Notes: generated from the letters alone by a model not told the origin. A stretch of DNA of 64,000 nt from Pagrus major (GCF_040436345.1 NC_133220.1:6636436-6700435), one strand, 5' to 3'. Shown: positions 32,401 through 45,384, counted from the stretch's first letter. A program made the numbers and translations.

Positions 32401-35081
32401 CACACTGGTAGGAAATCACACAAAGCTGTTCGTCTTCATGCCAAAAATCTTAAACTACAAACCTACAGAAAGAATTCTGATAAATATCTGCAAAAATATC
32501 TTCTAAAGGCAACAGTGGTCGAACACACCCACACCTAATATTAAATATAATTTACTTAATTTTGTGGATCTCCACACCTACAAACATTACAGACTCTTAC
32601 AGTGTTGAAAACCAGGCTTAAGTTTTAGTTAAAATCAGCACAAAAGTGTCATCACTAATGAATGCCTTGAACACACTGTCGATCATACTGATTGTACTTT
32701 TTATGCTGATGGACCTTTTATGTATTTAGTGTTTTATGTAGTGTAGTTGCTGTTATGTGTATTTTTTGTTTACCTGCCCAGGGACAACAGATGCAAATTA
32801 GGTGCTAGCTAACTCAAGTAATTAGTAATTAATTAAACAAGTCATTAGTTTGCCTATAAGCACAAACAGCTTTTAAAGTAGAGACAGCTCTGCTTCGCCA
32901 CAGCGATGTTATTAATTTACAGTAATGTCACATTGGACTGAATACTGAAACTGTAAAATATAGTGACAGAAATGCATTACCCTGACATTCAATAAGGTAT
33001 TTGTGTGTCCGTTTAGTCCACCTTGAGGGAGGCAGACTAAAAGGACACTTATCAACCCTATTTATTTAATAATTTCTATATAATGACGCCGATCGTAGAT
33101 CCACAAAAACATCACATGACAGTTATTCTTATTCAGAAGACCTAGAATTTACATTTACTGCCACTCAGAATAAAGGGGCTGCTTTTTGACTGCTCTTATC
33201 TACACTCGTCTTCCTGTCAGGACATCATGAGGTGTCCCAGATGCGGCGTCAGTTGTTGTCCATGATGATACACAACGAATATACAATATAAAACAATCTG
33301 TGGGCGTTTCTGTTCCCGACGCCCTGCGTCTGACATGTCAGGCTGTTATTGTGCAGTTTGAAGCCAGAACACAACAAAACACATTAAGGGCTTGATTTAA
33401 AAGTGGACTCCTGTGTGTAAACCACACACACATGCTCACAAATACACTACCATCTCACACACACACACACACACCCCTTGGATGTGCTGAGTTTGTGCTT
33501 TGTAGAAAGTCTAGACAGAGAAGCTTCTGGTCGACTACAACAGCAGAGAGTGAATGAGGGCAGAGCTTGGCTAGTGTGTGTGTGTGTGTGTGTGTTCGTG
33601 TGTGTGTATGTGTGGAAGAGAGAGCGAGAGAGAGCTTCAGGACAGAGTCAACTTTTCACTCCTTGTCACATCTGCCTCCCCTCTACTCTCTCCCCTCCTC
33701 CTCCTTCTCCTCCTCGTCCTCCCCCGTCCTCTTAGCTGTGACCCGATCAGATGAGATGTGAGGTGATGTCAGCACTTTATCGACCTCACTGCTGTCGCCT
33801 CCTTGTCCCCACAGAGACAGTGAGAGCCAGAGAGGGGAGGGAGGGAGATGAGGATGAGATCAAAACAATGACAGATGGAGAGAGAATAAACCAAAATCTG
33901 AGAGTGAGAGAAAAGACGTAAAGGGAGAGGAAAAATAAGGAAAACAGATAAGTGGGAGAGGTGACGTGAAGGAGATGCAGAGAGACGAGGAATGATGAAT
34001 GAGGAAGCAAAAATGGAGTCAGTGCTGCAGAAAGTGTTGGAAAGAGAGAGGAGGAGGAGGAGGAGGCTGGAAAGATGAGAGTGTAGAGGAAGAGGAAGCA
34101 CAGCGTAGAGGAGATGGAGATGACAGGAATGATCCAGAACAGCAGAACAGATTTATAATTTAAGAAACACACAAAAGATGAAGGAGCCCACAGTGTGTTG
34201 CACCACCAGAAAGCCAGTGTGTGTTATTCACTCTGAATCATTATGATTACTAATGGGATAACTGGGATTAAGAGTGGGATAAGTGATGTATAGCTAGTGA
34301 TGTAGAGCTTTAATTAAATTTTAGTGATCTGTGTGTAGATTCTGGGTCAGCACAGAGTCTAAGATGAAAAGAGATTTAACAGGACGAATTAAAGGGTAGC
34401 GACTCACGATTATCTTCATTAATAATTCATCTTTTTCAGTTAAACATGTGGTCAATAAAATTAAATGAACAGTAAAAATTAAATCATTCAAATGTCAGAT
34501 TATCATCACATAAAACAAGAATGTTGAAGGGAAATTACAGCATTTTAAAACGTGGGTCTGATATTCACGTATTTGGTTTGTAAATGATTCATACTTACCA
34601 AAAGTTTAGGAATGCAGCAGATCGCCTCAGCTGGCAGCCGCGACACGACTGCAACTCAGTCCTCTGGGGCAACTCCGACAATCAAAGTGACGTCAACTGA
34701 AAGTGCTTGTTTTTTATCACTGAAAGACTCGTTATTCTAAACGTCTGACATTATAGAAACAATTCCTACAGAGAGAGACCTTTTTGTTAAATAATGGAGT
34801 CGTTTTTGTAACCAGAAGTCTCACTGAAATCTCACGAGAGGTGAGATGAGTTGTTGTTGGCGCCTCGTCTGGATCGTCAGAATCGGTTAAAAAACTGAGG
34901 CATGATTTAGGGAATTCTTGCTGCCAGTTCCTCGAGGTAAACACCAAACTCCTCTCTGCTACTCTGACCCACATTCACAGTCGTCTTCCTGCAACGACTC
35001 AAGTCTCAAGATTAAACAACACATGTCTCTCAGCATTTACAAACTGCTTTTGATGTTTTCTGATCTGATGCTATTAAAGAT

Positions 35082-35140
<59 letters not shown>

Positions 35141-35310
35141 GCGTGTGCGTGTGCGTGTGCGCATGTGTTTCAGGCCCGACCCCATGATTCCTCCCTTTGC
35201 AGCAGGAGGAGCAGATCTGGATCCGTTCGGGTGAGTCCGTCTCTCTCCATCATAATAAATCCTACAAATGAATTTTCTGGAAATTATTTTCAGATATAGA
35301 TTGAAGCATC

Positions 35311-35384
<74 letters not shown>

Positions 35385-36741
35385 GCCACGCTTTTGTTCT
35401 AATCTGGGATTTTGGGGATGAACAGTCGGTCTACGCAGTAACAGACAGACAGCAGAGGATTACTGGTGTTTGTCCAGAATCTCCTAACAACAAAAATCAG
35501 ATCTTCAGGCCGGATGAGAAGCGGCGAGTCTGTTCAGTTGTAGTCGTTCCCTCCGACAGGACTTCCTCGCTGAAATGTCCTGCAGGAGTTCACAGTTCAA
35601 ACTGATTGTTTGCATTTCTTTACCTTGATAAGTCAGGGCTGGGCGATATGGCCTTTAAGGAACAGTTCGCCCAGAAATGATCATTATCATTATCTAGTCA
35701 CCCCCATGTTGAAGTCTCTCCTGTACCTGTTTTCTTTCTCGCCTCATCTCGTTGACTCCTCTCTTTTGTCTCCTCTCTACTTGTCTCCTTGTTGCCTCTC
35801 TCCTCATCTCTTCTTTTTTTGTCTCCTCTCTTCTCTTTGCCGGTCTCCTCTCTCCTCGTCTCCTTTTCTCTTATCATCTGAGTCATCGTGTCCTCTCTCC
35901 CCTTCTCCTTCCTTCTCGTCTTCTCTCTCCTTGTCTCCTTTCTCCTCTTCCTTGGCTCCTCTCTGCTTGTCTCCTGTCTCCTCTCTCCTTTTCCCCTGCC
36001 TCCTTTCTCCTGTCGTGTTGTCTCCTCTCTCCTCATCTTCCTTTTCCTCATACTCATCTCTCCTCGTACCCATCTCTCCTTGTTCTTATTCTCTCCTTGT
36101 GCTTATTCTCCTTAACTCCTCTCCCCTTGTGTCCTGTTGTCTCCATACAAATTAAAACTGGTTGAACTTTTGAGGATTATCAGCATCATCATCACCAAAT
36201 ATCAAAACAGCCTTAAAATTAAGAGAGGAAATATTGAGTGAGAGTACAGATTAAATACACTTTTCCCTCTCCTCACTCTTCTTCTGCTCGCCCCACCTCA
36301 GGTCTCGCGGCGGTGGCGGGATGATAGTCGACCCGTTGAGGTCGGGTTATCCTCGCTCTGGTTTTGACCCGTCCAGCGGGATCCCAGACATTCTGCCTCC
36401 TGGAGCTGTTCCCCCGGGGGCTCGCTTTGACCCGTTTGGACCAGTTGGACGACGCAGACCAGGGTGAGACACACAGACATGTACCTCCGTCCTATTAAAG
36501 GAAAAGTTCACATTTTTCAGGTCTTAAACATTATATGTTTTCATGGATCTTTATTTAACGGGGTCGTTGTCCAGGAAGAGAAAGAAAATCTCGGTTCTGT
36601 TCTGGTGTTTTTTGGCCTCTTTTGGGGACACAGTGGGAGAAGTAACCAGTGAAAACATGATGACAGTTCTGTGTCTTTTTTTTTTTCAGGCCGGATCCAG
36701 ACCACATGCCCCCACCTGGCTATGACGACATGTTCATGTAG
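29477..36741 (+). CDS. psmf1: Proteasome inhibitor PI31, complete, 7 coding exons
   Basis: PI31 binds the 20S proteasome through its C-terminal half and FBXO7 through its N-terminal FP domain; it is cytosolic and nuclear. Exons: 29477-29605, 30424-30576, 31756-31838, 32213-32407, 35174-35230, 36302-36463, 36690-36741. Phases agree and give 276 aa (human 271). Visible: MAGLEVLYTC start; DKKSELLPADWSSNKELY and LRYKTKDGDVQFLLKA in the FP domain; DPLRIPHRHP at 170-179 after a charged stretch (Arg/Glu-rich, about 153-168); Gly/Pro-rich tail with GGMIVDPLRSGYPR, LPPGAVPPGARFDPFGPVG and final GYDDMFM. The family usually ends in a Tyr-containing HbYX motif; here Phe replaces Tyr. Intron 4 carries long GT arrays just before exon 5. 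Confidence 0.97.
33456..33612. repeat. CA and TG microsatellites in psmf1 intron 4
   Basis: A CA run (33456-33474) and an interrupted TG run (33574-33611) lie in the same intron, followed by GA-rich simple sequence to about 34090. The leucine/serine-rich frames here are artefacts. Confidence 0.9.
35083..35162. repeat. (GT)n microsatellite with GCGTGT variant units
   Basis: About 27 GT units pass into a GTGTGC variant array ending only 11 bases before the exon 5 acceptor of psmf1. The usual pyrimidine tract is therefore replaced by GT-rich sequence. Confidence 0.95.
35312..35382. repeat. (TG)n microsatellite
   Basis: About 35 uninterrupted TG units lie 80 bases after psmf1 exon 5, the second array bracketing this short exon. 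Confidence 0.95.
35638..35710 (+). mobile_element. Truncated ends of dispersed elements in psmf1 intron 5
   Basis: 'gggctgggcgatatggcc' is joined to 'tttaaggaacagttcgccca' and 'cattatctagtcaccccca'. The second part matches the left end of the TTAA element at 19348-19564. The copy then runs into a pyrimidine tract, so its right end is missing or replaced. Confidence 0.55.
35718..36140 (+). repeat. TCTCCTCTC pyrimidine minisatellite in psmf1 intron 5
   Basis: About 420 bases built from degenerate 'tctcctctctcctngtctcc' units, almost free of purines apart from G, so the minus strand is nearly pure A/G/C. Reading frames of 75-180 codons on both strands are low-complexity artefacts. Confidence 0.9.
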
Positions 36742-37425
36742 TGCCCATCGGCGTCTCCTGCTTTTCTACTTCCTGTTTGCTACATCCTGTTCTCTAACCA
36801 ATAAGAGCCAGAGGGGGAAGTTCTCACCTGGTTTAGATGTTTGCCTTTTTAATTTCTCCTGTTTTTGAGAAAGAGGCTTTGTTTTCTAGTTGTTCATTTC
36901 ATATAACTAATGTAAAACTCATGCGTAGAACTCGACCCAACCATCCATGTATAATTAGGCTTGTGAGCTGTAGCGCTGAGAGACGTTCAGTTTGCAATAA
37001 CGGAAGAAAAGCTGATTTATTTTGGACAAGTTCAAAAAAACTCAAAGATGGAAACACTCACACTAGAATATACTGACTGATTCATCATGATCTCTTTTGT
37101 TTACTGACACCTGAAACGTTTGTTAATACATTTGTCAGCTGTGTGCAGGGAGCGTTAGCGGGTCTTTCCTTAGCTTCCGAAACGATAGGAAAAAAAAGTC
37201 AGTGAAGATTCTCATCATCCCATAAAACTGCATCTTGTAGTCATAATTTATTCATAAAGAAAAAAAACTCTTGTATTGCTGTTGTGGCTACATTAGAAAA
37301 GCTTTATATAAGGCTTTTTACAGTTGTTTTTGTTTGGATTGTTGTTGATTAACCAACTGAATTGATACAAAAAAAAATATTTCATGCCAAAAAAGTCTAA
37401 TAAAAATCTCAGACTTTACATTTTG
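36742..37425 (+). other. psmf1 3' untranslated region (predicted)
   Basis: The sequence after the stop is free of splice-like structure and reaches an AATAAA at 37399-37404. The end near 37425 is inferred from the usual 10-30 base distance to cleavage. Confidence 0.6.
37399..37404 (+). terminator. Candidate poly(A) signal of psmf1
   Basis: AATAAA lies in 'gtctaataaaaatctc', 658 bases past the psmf1 stop, followed by a T/G-rich stretch ('attttgtttgctgttgagtg') suitable as a downstream element. Confidence 0.65.
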
Positions 37426-37714
37426 TTTGCTGTTGAGTGTTTTCCTGAAAATTCAATGTTTATACTGAGAGTGGAGGAGCTAAAGTCTGTTCTGACAAAT
37501 GGTTTCAACTTTTAAAATGTTTTAAGTCTCACATGTAAATCATCAGCGTTTACATGATTTTATGAAGTTCAGACTGAAAGTGAAGCCAATTTTCAACGTA
37601 TGTCATCACTCCAGTCCCCAGAATAAACATTAGCTGAGTATGTTTCTGCAAAACCACAGATGAGTTAAAACTTTAAACAATTTTATATCTCCACAAATAT
37701 GTATCTCATCAAAC

Positions 37715-37870
37715 TAAATCTGCAAAGTAACTATTAACTAAAGTTCTCAAATAAATGTAGCTGAGTAAAAAGTACAATATTTGCCTCTGAATTGTAGCTG
37801 AGTGGAGCAGGAAATGGAAATACTCAAGTAAAGTATAAGTACTTAAGTACTGCACTTGAGTATTTGCTGA
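37715..37870 (-). repeat. 'acttgagta' dispersed repeat
   Basis: 'gagtaaaaagtacaatattt', 'ggaaatggaaatactcaagt' and 'actgcacttgagtattt' align with the family at 7735-8600. Confidence 0.7.
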
Positions 37871-38070
37871 AGGCCCTTTTTTTACAATTCAAACAAAGAT
37901 GTTAGGGAGAGGATTATTTTTAATCTTCTTTTCTTAAATTTTGGTGGATTTGTCCTTTAAGACTCAGACCTGCAGCGGTGGCAGCAGACTGTGTAATGAT
38001 CTGTATGTCTGCACTGAAGGTACTGTGGGAGGATAAGCCAGCGAGCATTTGCAATACTTATGTAAATAAG

Positions 38071-38097
38071 TGTGTGTGTGTGTGTGTGTGTGTGTGT
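38071..38097. repeat. (TG)n microsatellite
   Basis: An uninterrupted TG run of 27 bases. Confidence 0.95.
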
Positions 38098-38129
38098 TGC
38101 CTCATTGTCATTCAGATCACTGAGTGAGG

Positions 38130-38790
38130 AGAAGATGCTCCTTCTGTCCTCCACAGTTCTTCTCTCTCTTTCTGTCATCCATCTTTTGTTTCTCCTCCTC
38201 CACCTCTGTCTCTTTCACTTGATCTCCACCTTTTCTCCTCCATATTTTCTCCTTTTGTTAATTATTTTCCTCTTGTCACTCCTCCTCTCTTCTCCATCTC
38301 CCTTAAATCTGTTCCTTCACCTCCTCCATCCTTTTCTCCATTCCTTGTCCCTTTTCTCTAATCTGTCCTACTTGTCATCTTCCTCTTATTCTTCAAGTCC
38401 ATCCTTCTTTTTATCTTCTGTCTTTATAATTTCTTCTCCTCCCTTTTGATTTTCCTCCTCCATCTCTCGCTCTCTCTCCTCCATCTCCATTTTTATTTTC
38501 CTCCACCTTTCTCGTCTCCTTTTCTTCCTGTTTTCCATTTTTTCTTTCCTCCCTTTCCCCGATATATCTTTCTCCTCATCTTTCTCTCCTCCTTCATCCC
38601 AGTTTCTTCTTTTCATCTCCCTCTTTTATCTGCATATATATCTTCTTCCTGTCTGCCTCTTCTCCATATCTTTCTTCACTCTTTCCTCTTGTACTTTAAC
38701 CTCCATCTGTTATCCTCCATCTTTCATTCTCCTCCTTTTTCCTTCTAGTTCATGTCACTTTTTGTTCTTCCTCTTCGTCCTCGTTCTCTG
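38130..38790 (+). repeat. Pyrimidine-rich simple sequence (TCCTCC/TTCTCC)
   Basis: About 650 bases of degenerate T/C-rich sequence with frequent 'tcctcct' and 'ttctcctcc' words. Apparent frames rich in Leu/Ser/Phe on one strand and Glu/Lys/Arg on the other are not genes. Confidence 0.85.
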
Positions 38791-39609
38791 ATTTTCTTCA
38801 TATCTTTTGTCCCTGAACTCCGTCTTCCTTCCTCTCGTTCTCTCTGATCTTGATTCTCTGAATTTGTCTTTTGTTCTTCTTTCTTTCTTCTTCAAACACT
38901 CACACAAAAGGCAAGAAGGAACATGGCTACTCCCCCCTTTAACTATCGGTTTGTTAAATGTTTACAACCCTTATATTTCTGTCTCTTCTTCAAGTTACCA
39001 ATCTTTCTCTTTCAATCTTTTTTTTATCTCTATGTCTCCTCTCATTATTTTCAGCTCAACACGCTGTTATTCTCCCAGCAGGCAGGTGACAAACAGCCAT
39101 TTCCAATTCTCTTTATTTGTCCCAGGGAGTGCCGAGAGGTAAATATAGTCACGGACACCACAGGTAGTTGATGCTGTGGTCACAGCGGTGCTTCCTCTCA
39201 GGCGATAGTAAGGGCAGAAGAAATGGCAAACAGAGGGAGGGAGAGATGTTTCAGCAGGGTCTGAAAACAGTGACGTGGTGGAGTCATAACAACGTAGTCA
39301 GACTAAACCCAGGTGATCATTATGAGACGGGGGGATGATGGCAGTGAGTCAGTCGCTCCACCACATTAAACACACATTTATGGTTCCTAGATGATGAATC
39401 CTTTTTCCTCCTTTTCTGGGCTTCCAGACTTTGGGATTGTAAAGTCGGGTTAAAAAGGCAAAAATAAACAACTTACTGATACGGGTCTTTGTTACGCCCC
39501 ACCGTGAGGCAGCCCTCAGGGGCGACCGACCTCCAAACATTGACCCAAATTAACCACAAAATGAAAAATAACAAAAATCCATGGAAATTATTTACATAAG
39601 GACAGGTAA

Positions 39610-40130
39610 ACAGTAGGGCTATACAATATTATATAGATTATTTGGACAATGATACGATATTTGCTGATATCACAAAGCCACGGTAAGATTTCGATTCAAT
39701 TCAATACCGGGGCCGCGATCGATATGAGATGATGTCATCTGCCCATTTAACACGATCAGTTACATTTATATCAACTCACAAAAAGCAACTAAAATATTAT
39801 TTGACAATTTTATTACTGAACTCTTCAGTGGAAATATTATTTTTATCATTTAAATGGAAAACGATCTTTGTTTTTAATAAGCACTGTTTAGGAGCTGCTC
39901 ATGGACGTAAACGACACAGACGCGCCATGGGAATTTCAAAATAAAGGTTTATCTTAACGATGGCGGCGATATCGTATATTAAAGTCATTCTTAAGTAAAA
40001 GTAAAGATAACATATTAAAATATTACTTCCCCCCAAATAGTACTCCAGTAAAAGTCATAAAGTATCTGATATAAAATGTACTTAGGTATCAAAGTACAAG
40101 TAAAAGTACATTTTACATCTATATTCATGT
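39610..40130. repeat. Nested dispersed repeats
   Basis: 39610-39985 begins 'agggctatacaatattatat' and contains 'gatacgatatttgctgat' and 'gcgatatcgtatat', typical of fish elements with inverted 'cgatat' motifs. It is followed by 39985-40130, a copy of the 'acttaggtatcaaagtac' family. Confidence 0.6.
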
Positions 40131-40170
40131 ATGTATATACTCTATACTACAGGTCAATGGATTATTGGCC

Positions 40171-40213
<43 letters not shown>
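40171..40213. repeat. (ATCT)n microsatellite
   Basis: About eleven ATCT units in a row. Confidence 0.95.
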
Positions 40214-41651
40214 CACACGTTTTGTGCTTTATTATTTATGAAAATTCAGACACTTAACTCTCAGCTTTTCTCTTCAGTCCCGCAGACAGAAATGTGGATA
40301 TGCTGTGCTGCTTTCTCTTAAACTGTTTCTGCCTCTTGATTCTGTTTGTCTCGTTGTTTTCTTCAGGGAGTCGGCACAAAGCTTCCTCTGCCTCTTCATT
40401 CAGACTGAACTGAGCTGTTTCTTTATTCATTAAGATCTTTTATGCTCCAGGACACTGTAAAACAATTTGAATTTATATGACTACATAAACAATCTCAGTT
40501 CTTTTTTCCCCTTTACTTCGCTTGGAGGTAAATGAGATGGAGCAGGACTGTGTGGATGTAAATAAAGCTCTGAAAACCACAATTTTCAAAGCTCGGTGAG
40601 ATTCTCCTGACACGTTTCTTGTTAGATTTAATTAGAGGTTTCCGGCTGACGGGTCTGTAGGAGCTGAAAAAACATGTTGTACTCACCTCCAGAAGGTGTT
40701 TGCACCTAATTTTCCTCTGAGGGAAGAGAAATCGTCTCGCGGAAAACAATATTCTGTGACAACCGAACAGCTGAGACAGCAGAGAGAGAAGTGACAAATC
40801 AAAAATAATGACAGGACTCAGAGGGAGGGAGACAAAGAAGAGACAAAGAACGACATGGAGGCAATTGTTTCAAATCTAAATCTGCCAAAGGACTGACAGC
40901 GATAATGAGGGGAGGACTTTGAGACAAAAAAAGGGGTGTTGTGAAGACGAGACGAGTGGGAGAAGTGTGATGGTTTTAACAAAATCTAAACATAAATCAT
41001 CACAGCAGAGACGATGACAGACACCTGAAGGTCGTATGAAAAACAAAACTAAACACTGCATCATGTAAAAAGTGTGTCCCATCACCCAAATGTAAGACGC
41101 TAAGGAGGCAGCACATTGAAAAGAACAAAAGGCAAGTGAGTCCAAACACACGGCGGCAAATAACACAAGAAGCAGTCAGGGGCAAATCTGACAACTAAAG
41201 AAGAAGAGCTGGATAGACAGAAAGAAACATATGACTGAAGAGGGGAGAGAACAGAGCAGATGAACTGACGATGAGAGAGGAGAGGACGAGGAAAACTACA
41301 AAGAGGAAGAAATCCACAGGAGGATAATGAGGGAAACTGATCAGGACAATCACAAAGGGGGGGGAAACCAAGACAAAAGGGCAGGAAGTATGATCCTGGA
41401 GGGATGCTGCTTTGTTTATGTGTGTTGTTCTCCGAGTTTAAGGAGTGTTTTCAGCTCCAGGAGACCAAATAAAGAAGAATAAAGAGGGAGAAGAGAGAGA
41501 AAAAGAAAAACAGAAGCAGGAAAAGGCAGAAGAGAAATAAAGAAGTACACCCAAACAAGCTGACAGAGTGGCAGAGAAAAACAGGAAACAAAAGAAAGAC
41601 TGGCAGATGGATTTGACAGATGGACAGAAAGCTACCTGTATTATCCTCCAG

Positions 41652-41759
<108 letters not shown>

Positions 41760-41947
41760 CCAGCTGGATTATTGTTATCCTCAAACACACTTGAATGTTG
41801 TTACGGATTAACTCCACAAACTGACTTAAAACACACGCTGGAGAGAAACTCACACTTCTACAGTACACACATAAAAATGAACAAAAACAGCACTTAAATA
41901 GTGTAACACATGGACGGAGCCTCGTGTTCATGAAGTCATTTTACAGT

Positions 41948-41975
<28 letters not shown>
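41948..41975. repeat. (CA)n microsatellite
   Basis: About 14 CA units, inverted relative to the TG array at 41654-41758. Confidence 0.95.
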
Positions 41976-41979
<4 letters not shown>

Positions 41980-42286
41980 CGTGCAGATGAAGGTTGCAGC
42001 AGGTCTCAGGTGATAAATCTCTTGGCGTCTCTGTGGAGTCTCCGTATGAGACACGTCTGCTCTGCTGTGACACCGACACACTGCAGGTTTGACTTGTTTG
42101 AGGTCAATCACAGGAGGTCTGTCTACGATGACATCACTCAACCTTTCAGCTCTCTGTGTGGGACTGGAGCCGCCTCGTTTTTTTAATTCACACTACAGCT
42201 GACGTCCACGGTCTCATAAGGAGGGGATGTAAATGGTCACTAGAGGCCAGTCAGGGACTAACAGAAATGCTGAAGGTGTACAGTCA

Positions 42287-42366
42287 GGCAACAAATAGAC
42301 AGGCAACAAAAAAGGAAGACAACAAAAAAGGAAGACAACAAAAAAGGCAGGCAACAAAAAAGGAAA
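42287..42366 (+). repeat. 16-base tandem repeat
   Basis: Four to five copies of a unit like aggaagacaacaaaaa, with the first and last units in the variant form aggcaggcaacaaaaa. Confidence 0.9.
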
Positions 42367-42464
42367 GTAATTAAATCACAATTAAATTTTGTATGGACAG
42401 GTTCACCAGAGGACAAACCTTGATAACTTTGGTGAATTCCTGACTTTTCCTCCATCAGTGAGTG

Positions 42465-42710
42465 AAATGTCTCAACAACTATTGAATCAGGTGCCATGAA
42501 ACTGAACTCTTTACTTTGGTTTATGATCAAATACTCACAAAAGTAACAAAATTCTCATCAACCTCAGCTGTTCGCTGTGTTTAGAGCTGATGAGCACATT
42601 GATTGTGAACGTGGTAAACATTACACCTGCCTTTTGAGCATGTTAGCATGGTGAAATTAGCATGCTTTAGCTTCATAAAGCCGCTAGAACCACGTTCAAT
42701 CTTGTCAAAC
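42465..42710 (+). repeat. Dispersed fish repeat fragments
   Basis: 'gaaatgtctcaacaactatt' and 'gcatgttagcatggtgaaat' match pieces of the element at 22650-22795 and of 24640-24730. Confidence 0.5.
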
Positions 42711-43873
42711 ACCGGGTGAGGAGGTCAAAGGTTCAAAAACAGAAACATGGAGGCAGTTACATCTGAATCAGCCAAGAGTCAAATGCAAGCAGTCGGCAGC
42801 TGCAGGTGTTTACAGCGTCTTTACCAAAAATTGCGTCAACAGGTAACATCACTGATGGAGGAATCAAACCTGCAGCCTCTTAAAAGCATTTTAGGCTCAG
42901 CTGAAGTTAAAAAATAGAGACACAACCGGAGATCAGTCAGACACATCAGCACACGGGGTTAAAAACAACAGCAAAAACAGAAAGTTTATTGGTCACGTTA
43001 ACAAAATCAGACTTAAAAATCAGCGTTGTCGTTCACGTACAGTTTACAGCTCCTCAGTATGTACAGGAACAAGGCATCGGACCTTTACAGCGTCACACAC
43101 TAACAACATGCAGATTCACCGGCCTCCCGAAGCACACAAAGCAGCAGATTTTAAACCATGAGTGGAAAACCAAAGAGGAGATGGGCCCATTTCTCCAAAC
43201 GATGACATAAAAAAAAACACATATGTTGGATTATTTTCTAGATATAGAACATTTAGGACTCCCTACATTCATCTTCATTAGCTATCAAACGGAGAGGTCT
43301 TTCCGAGAGGACGAAGGGGGCTTATAAAAGATTTTTTGTAAAAGGATTATGAATAATCATCACAAATTCACACTTGTCCGATCATGATATGGTGTGATTT
43401 TTAACAACATACTGCAGATATACACTGTACACACGTAACTGTGCTCTTCATAAAATACACCATAGAGCCAACCAGGGGGGTCTGTGCAGATCAATCCACC
43501 TCGATCAGATTTTGATTGTTCTGTTATCAGGAGGGAAAACAACAAGATGAAACATATGAAACAGAATCAATATTTCTAAAGATGGATTAATCTTTTCTTT
43601 TAACAGTTTTGTTTGTTCTGAGAGTAAAGGGCTTCTTAATTAATCAATATTTAAGGCTCATAATGTCACCAAAAAATGCTCCAATTCTTTTCTTAAAGGT
43701 AGAAGTAGATGGTAGTGAAGAGAAACCAAACTGAAGCTGATTAAATAATTAATAAAACAATTATTAGTTGAACATCTTTTGATGTAAATTTTATAAAAAA
43801 GTGAAATTACTGAGCCAAATCAATACAACCCCATCTGCTTCATAGCAGTGAAGAGACCCTGGTTATCACTCGG

Positions 43874-44033
43874 ATTAAAGGGATATGTCATTTTTCTCTA
43901 CATTAGATCAAATAAATACAGAGAATAATATTGTTTTTTAATGACTTGGAAATCCGTTTCCTTACAACAACTCTCTATAAACACTTCGACAGTCTAACTA
44001 GCCTTTAAAAAACAAGTGACATATCCCTTTAAT
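43874..44033. mobile_element. Miniature transposon with perfect 17-base inverted ends
   Basis: attaaagggatatgtca (43874-43890) and its exact reverse complement (44017-44033) bound a 160-base element without coding capacity. Both ends include TTAA with the outer base, the insertion signature of piggyBac-like elements. The perfect ends suggest a recent insertion. Confidence 0.8.
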
Positions 44034-45384
44034 GTCCATTTTGTTTGTTCTCTGTGCTAAATCTTACTTTCATTGTCGTATATTGATTGCAAAAAGATTT
44101 ACACACAGACACACAACTTCTTTCTCAGGCCACGTAATATTTTTTTTTTTTCATTCTTTTCTTTACATTTCATAGACTTTATAATACGCATCACTTCATT
44201 CAGGTTTCTCAAAGCGATATTTCACCTGGAGTTTCTTTTCACATCTAAATTCAGAAACAGTCGTGTGCTGACACAAACTGCCCCGAGGAATCTGTCACCT
44301 TCTTGTTCCCGCTGCTCTTCCCTGCTTTTATTTTGAAGGCAGTGCTGCGAACACATGGGCGACCTCAGGCGATGTGATCTCAAACAGCACATCTATTATT
44401 AATTTTCTCCATGTTCACTTTTTTAAAATAGACTGAAGGCTTACTTTGTATTGTTGACATTCTCCACGACACAGGAGGGTTCATTCTCTTTTCATGAAAC
44501 TCAAAACTTGACTATTGTTGCTCTCACACAATTGTTTTAGCTAAATATTAACATCTGTTATTATATAACCGGGTCAAATTTTCAGCTGTAATTTTCTTAC
44601 AATTACTTTTCATGATAACATGCTGCTTGCAGTCCAGTTGTGTGGTTAAATAATGTGTAATAACAGCCATAAACTGGTCACACACTTCCCTATAACCACT
44701 CAAACATCTTCAAATCATAACGTAACTTTGAGAGGACTGTTTTCTACCAAAAATAACCACAAATTCTGAGAAATATGAAAGAAAAAACATACATTTTATG
44801 ATTAAGAATCCATACTTCTGCATTTTAAAATCACTTCAAATTGATTACAAGGACTCCCAGCAATCCTGGAGAAAGAAGTAATACAGTCACGATAAGTAAT
44901 CATTTTAAAGTCACAGCAAATCGACCTAATTGTGTTGAAATTATGGATTATTTTTATTTGGCCTTCCTCACATCACAAGACTGATTTTAACCTATCAGTG
45001 CACATCACGCACAGCAGACGCAGCGAGACGAAACAGAGACTTAAAAGATGTAAGAAGACGTAAGACAGACAGAGAGGGAGACTGGAATGTGGAGAAAAGA
45101 CGTGTTAGTGTCTCGTATCTGCAGAGACCCTGCAGCCCTCTGCCTGGATTTTCTTATTTTTCTCACTTTGTTGCTGCTCGGGACGCTTTACCGACCCAAA
45201 ATGTGGCTATTTGACGTCCTGAGAATGAGACTCAACAATCAACCAGCCTTGTGGTGCGTTTAGGAACAGCTGGGACAAATCCTACTGATTCTACCTTTAT
45301 GTTTAATAGTCTTTGAATTATATTAATATGACCTGAGCTTCAGTTAGCTTTGACCGGAAATGTCCTTCAGAGGGAGACTCTTTA

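Noticed and set aside
35610-36165. Long Ser/Leu-rich and Lys/Glu/Arg-rich frames
   Set aside because: Low-complexity pyrimidine tract inside psmf1 intron 5.
42287-42366. CRISPR-like array
   Set aside because: Units are head-to-tail without spacers, A-rich, and in a vertebrate genome; it is a simple tandem repeat.
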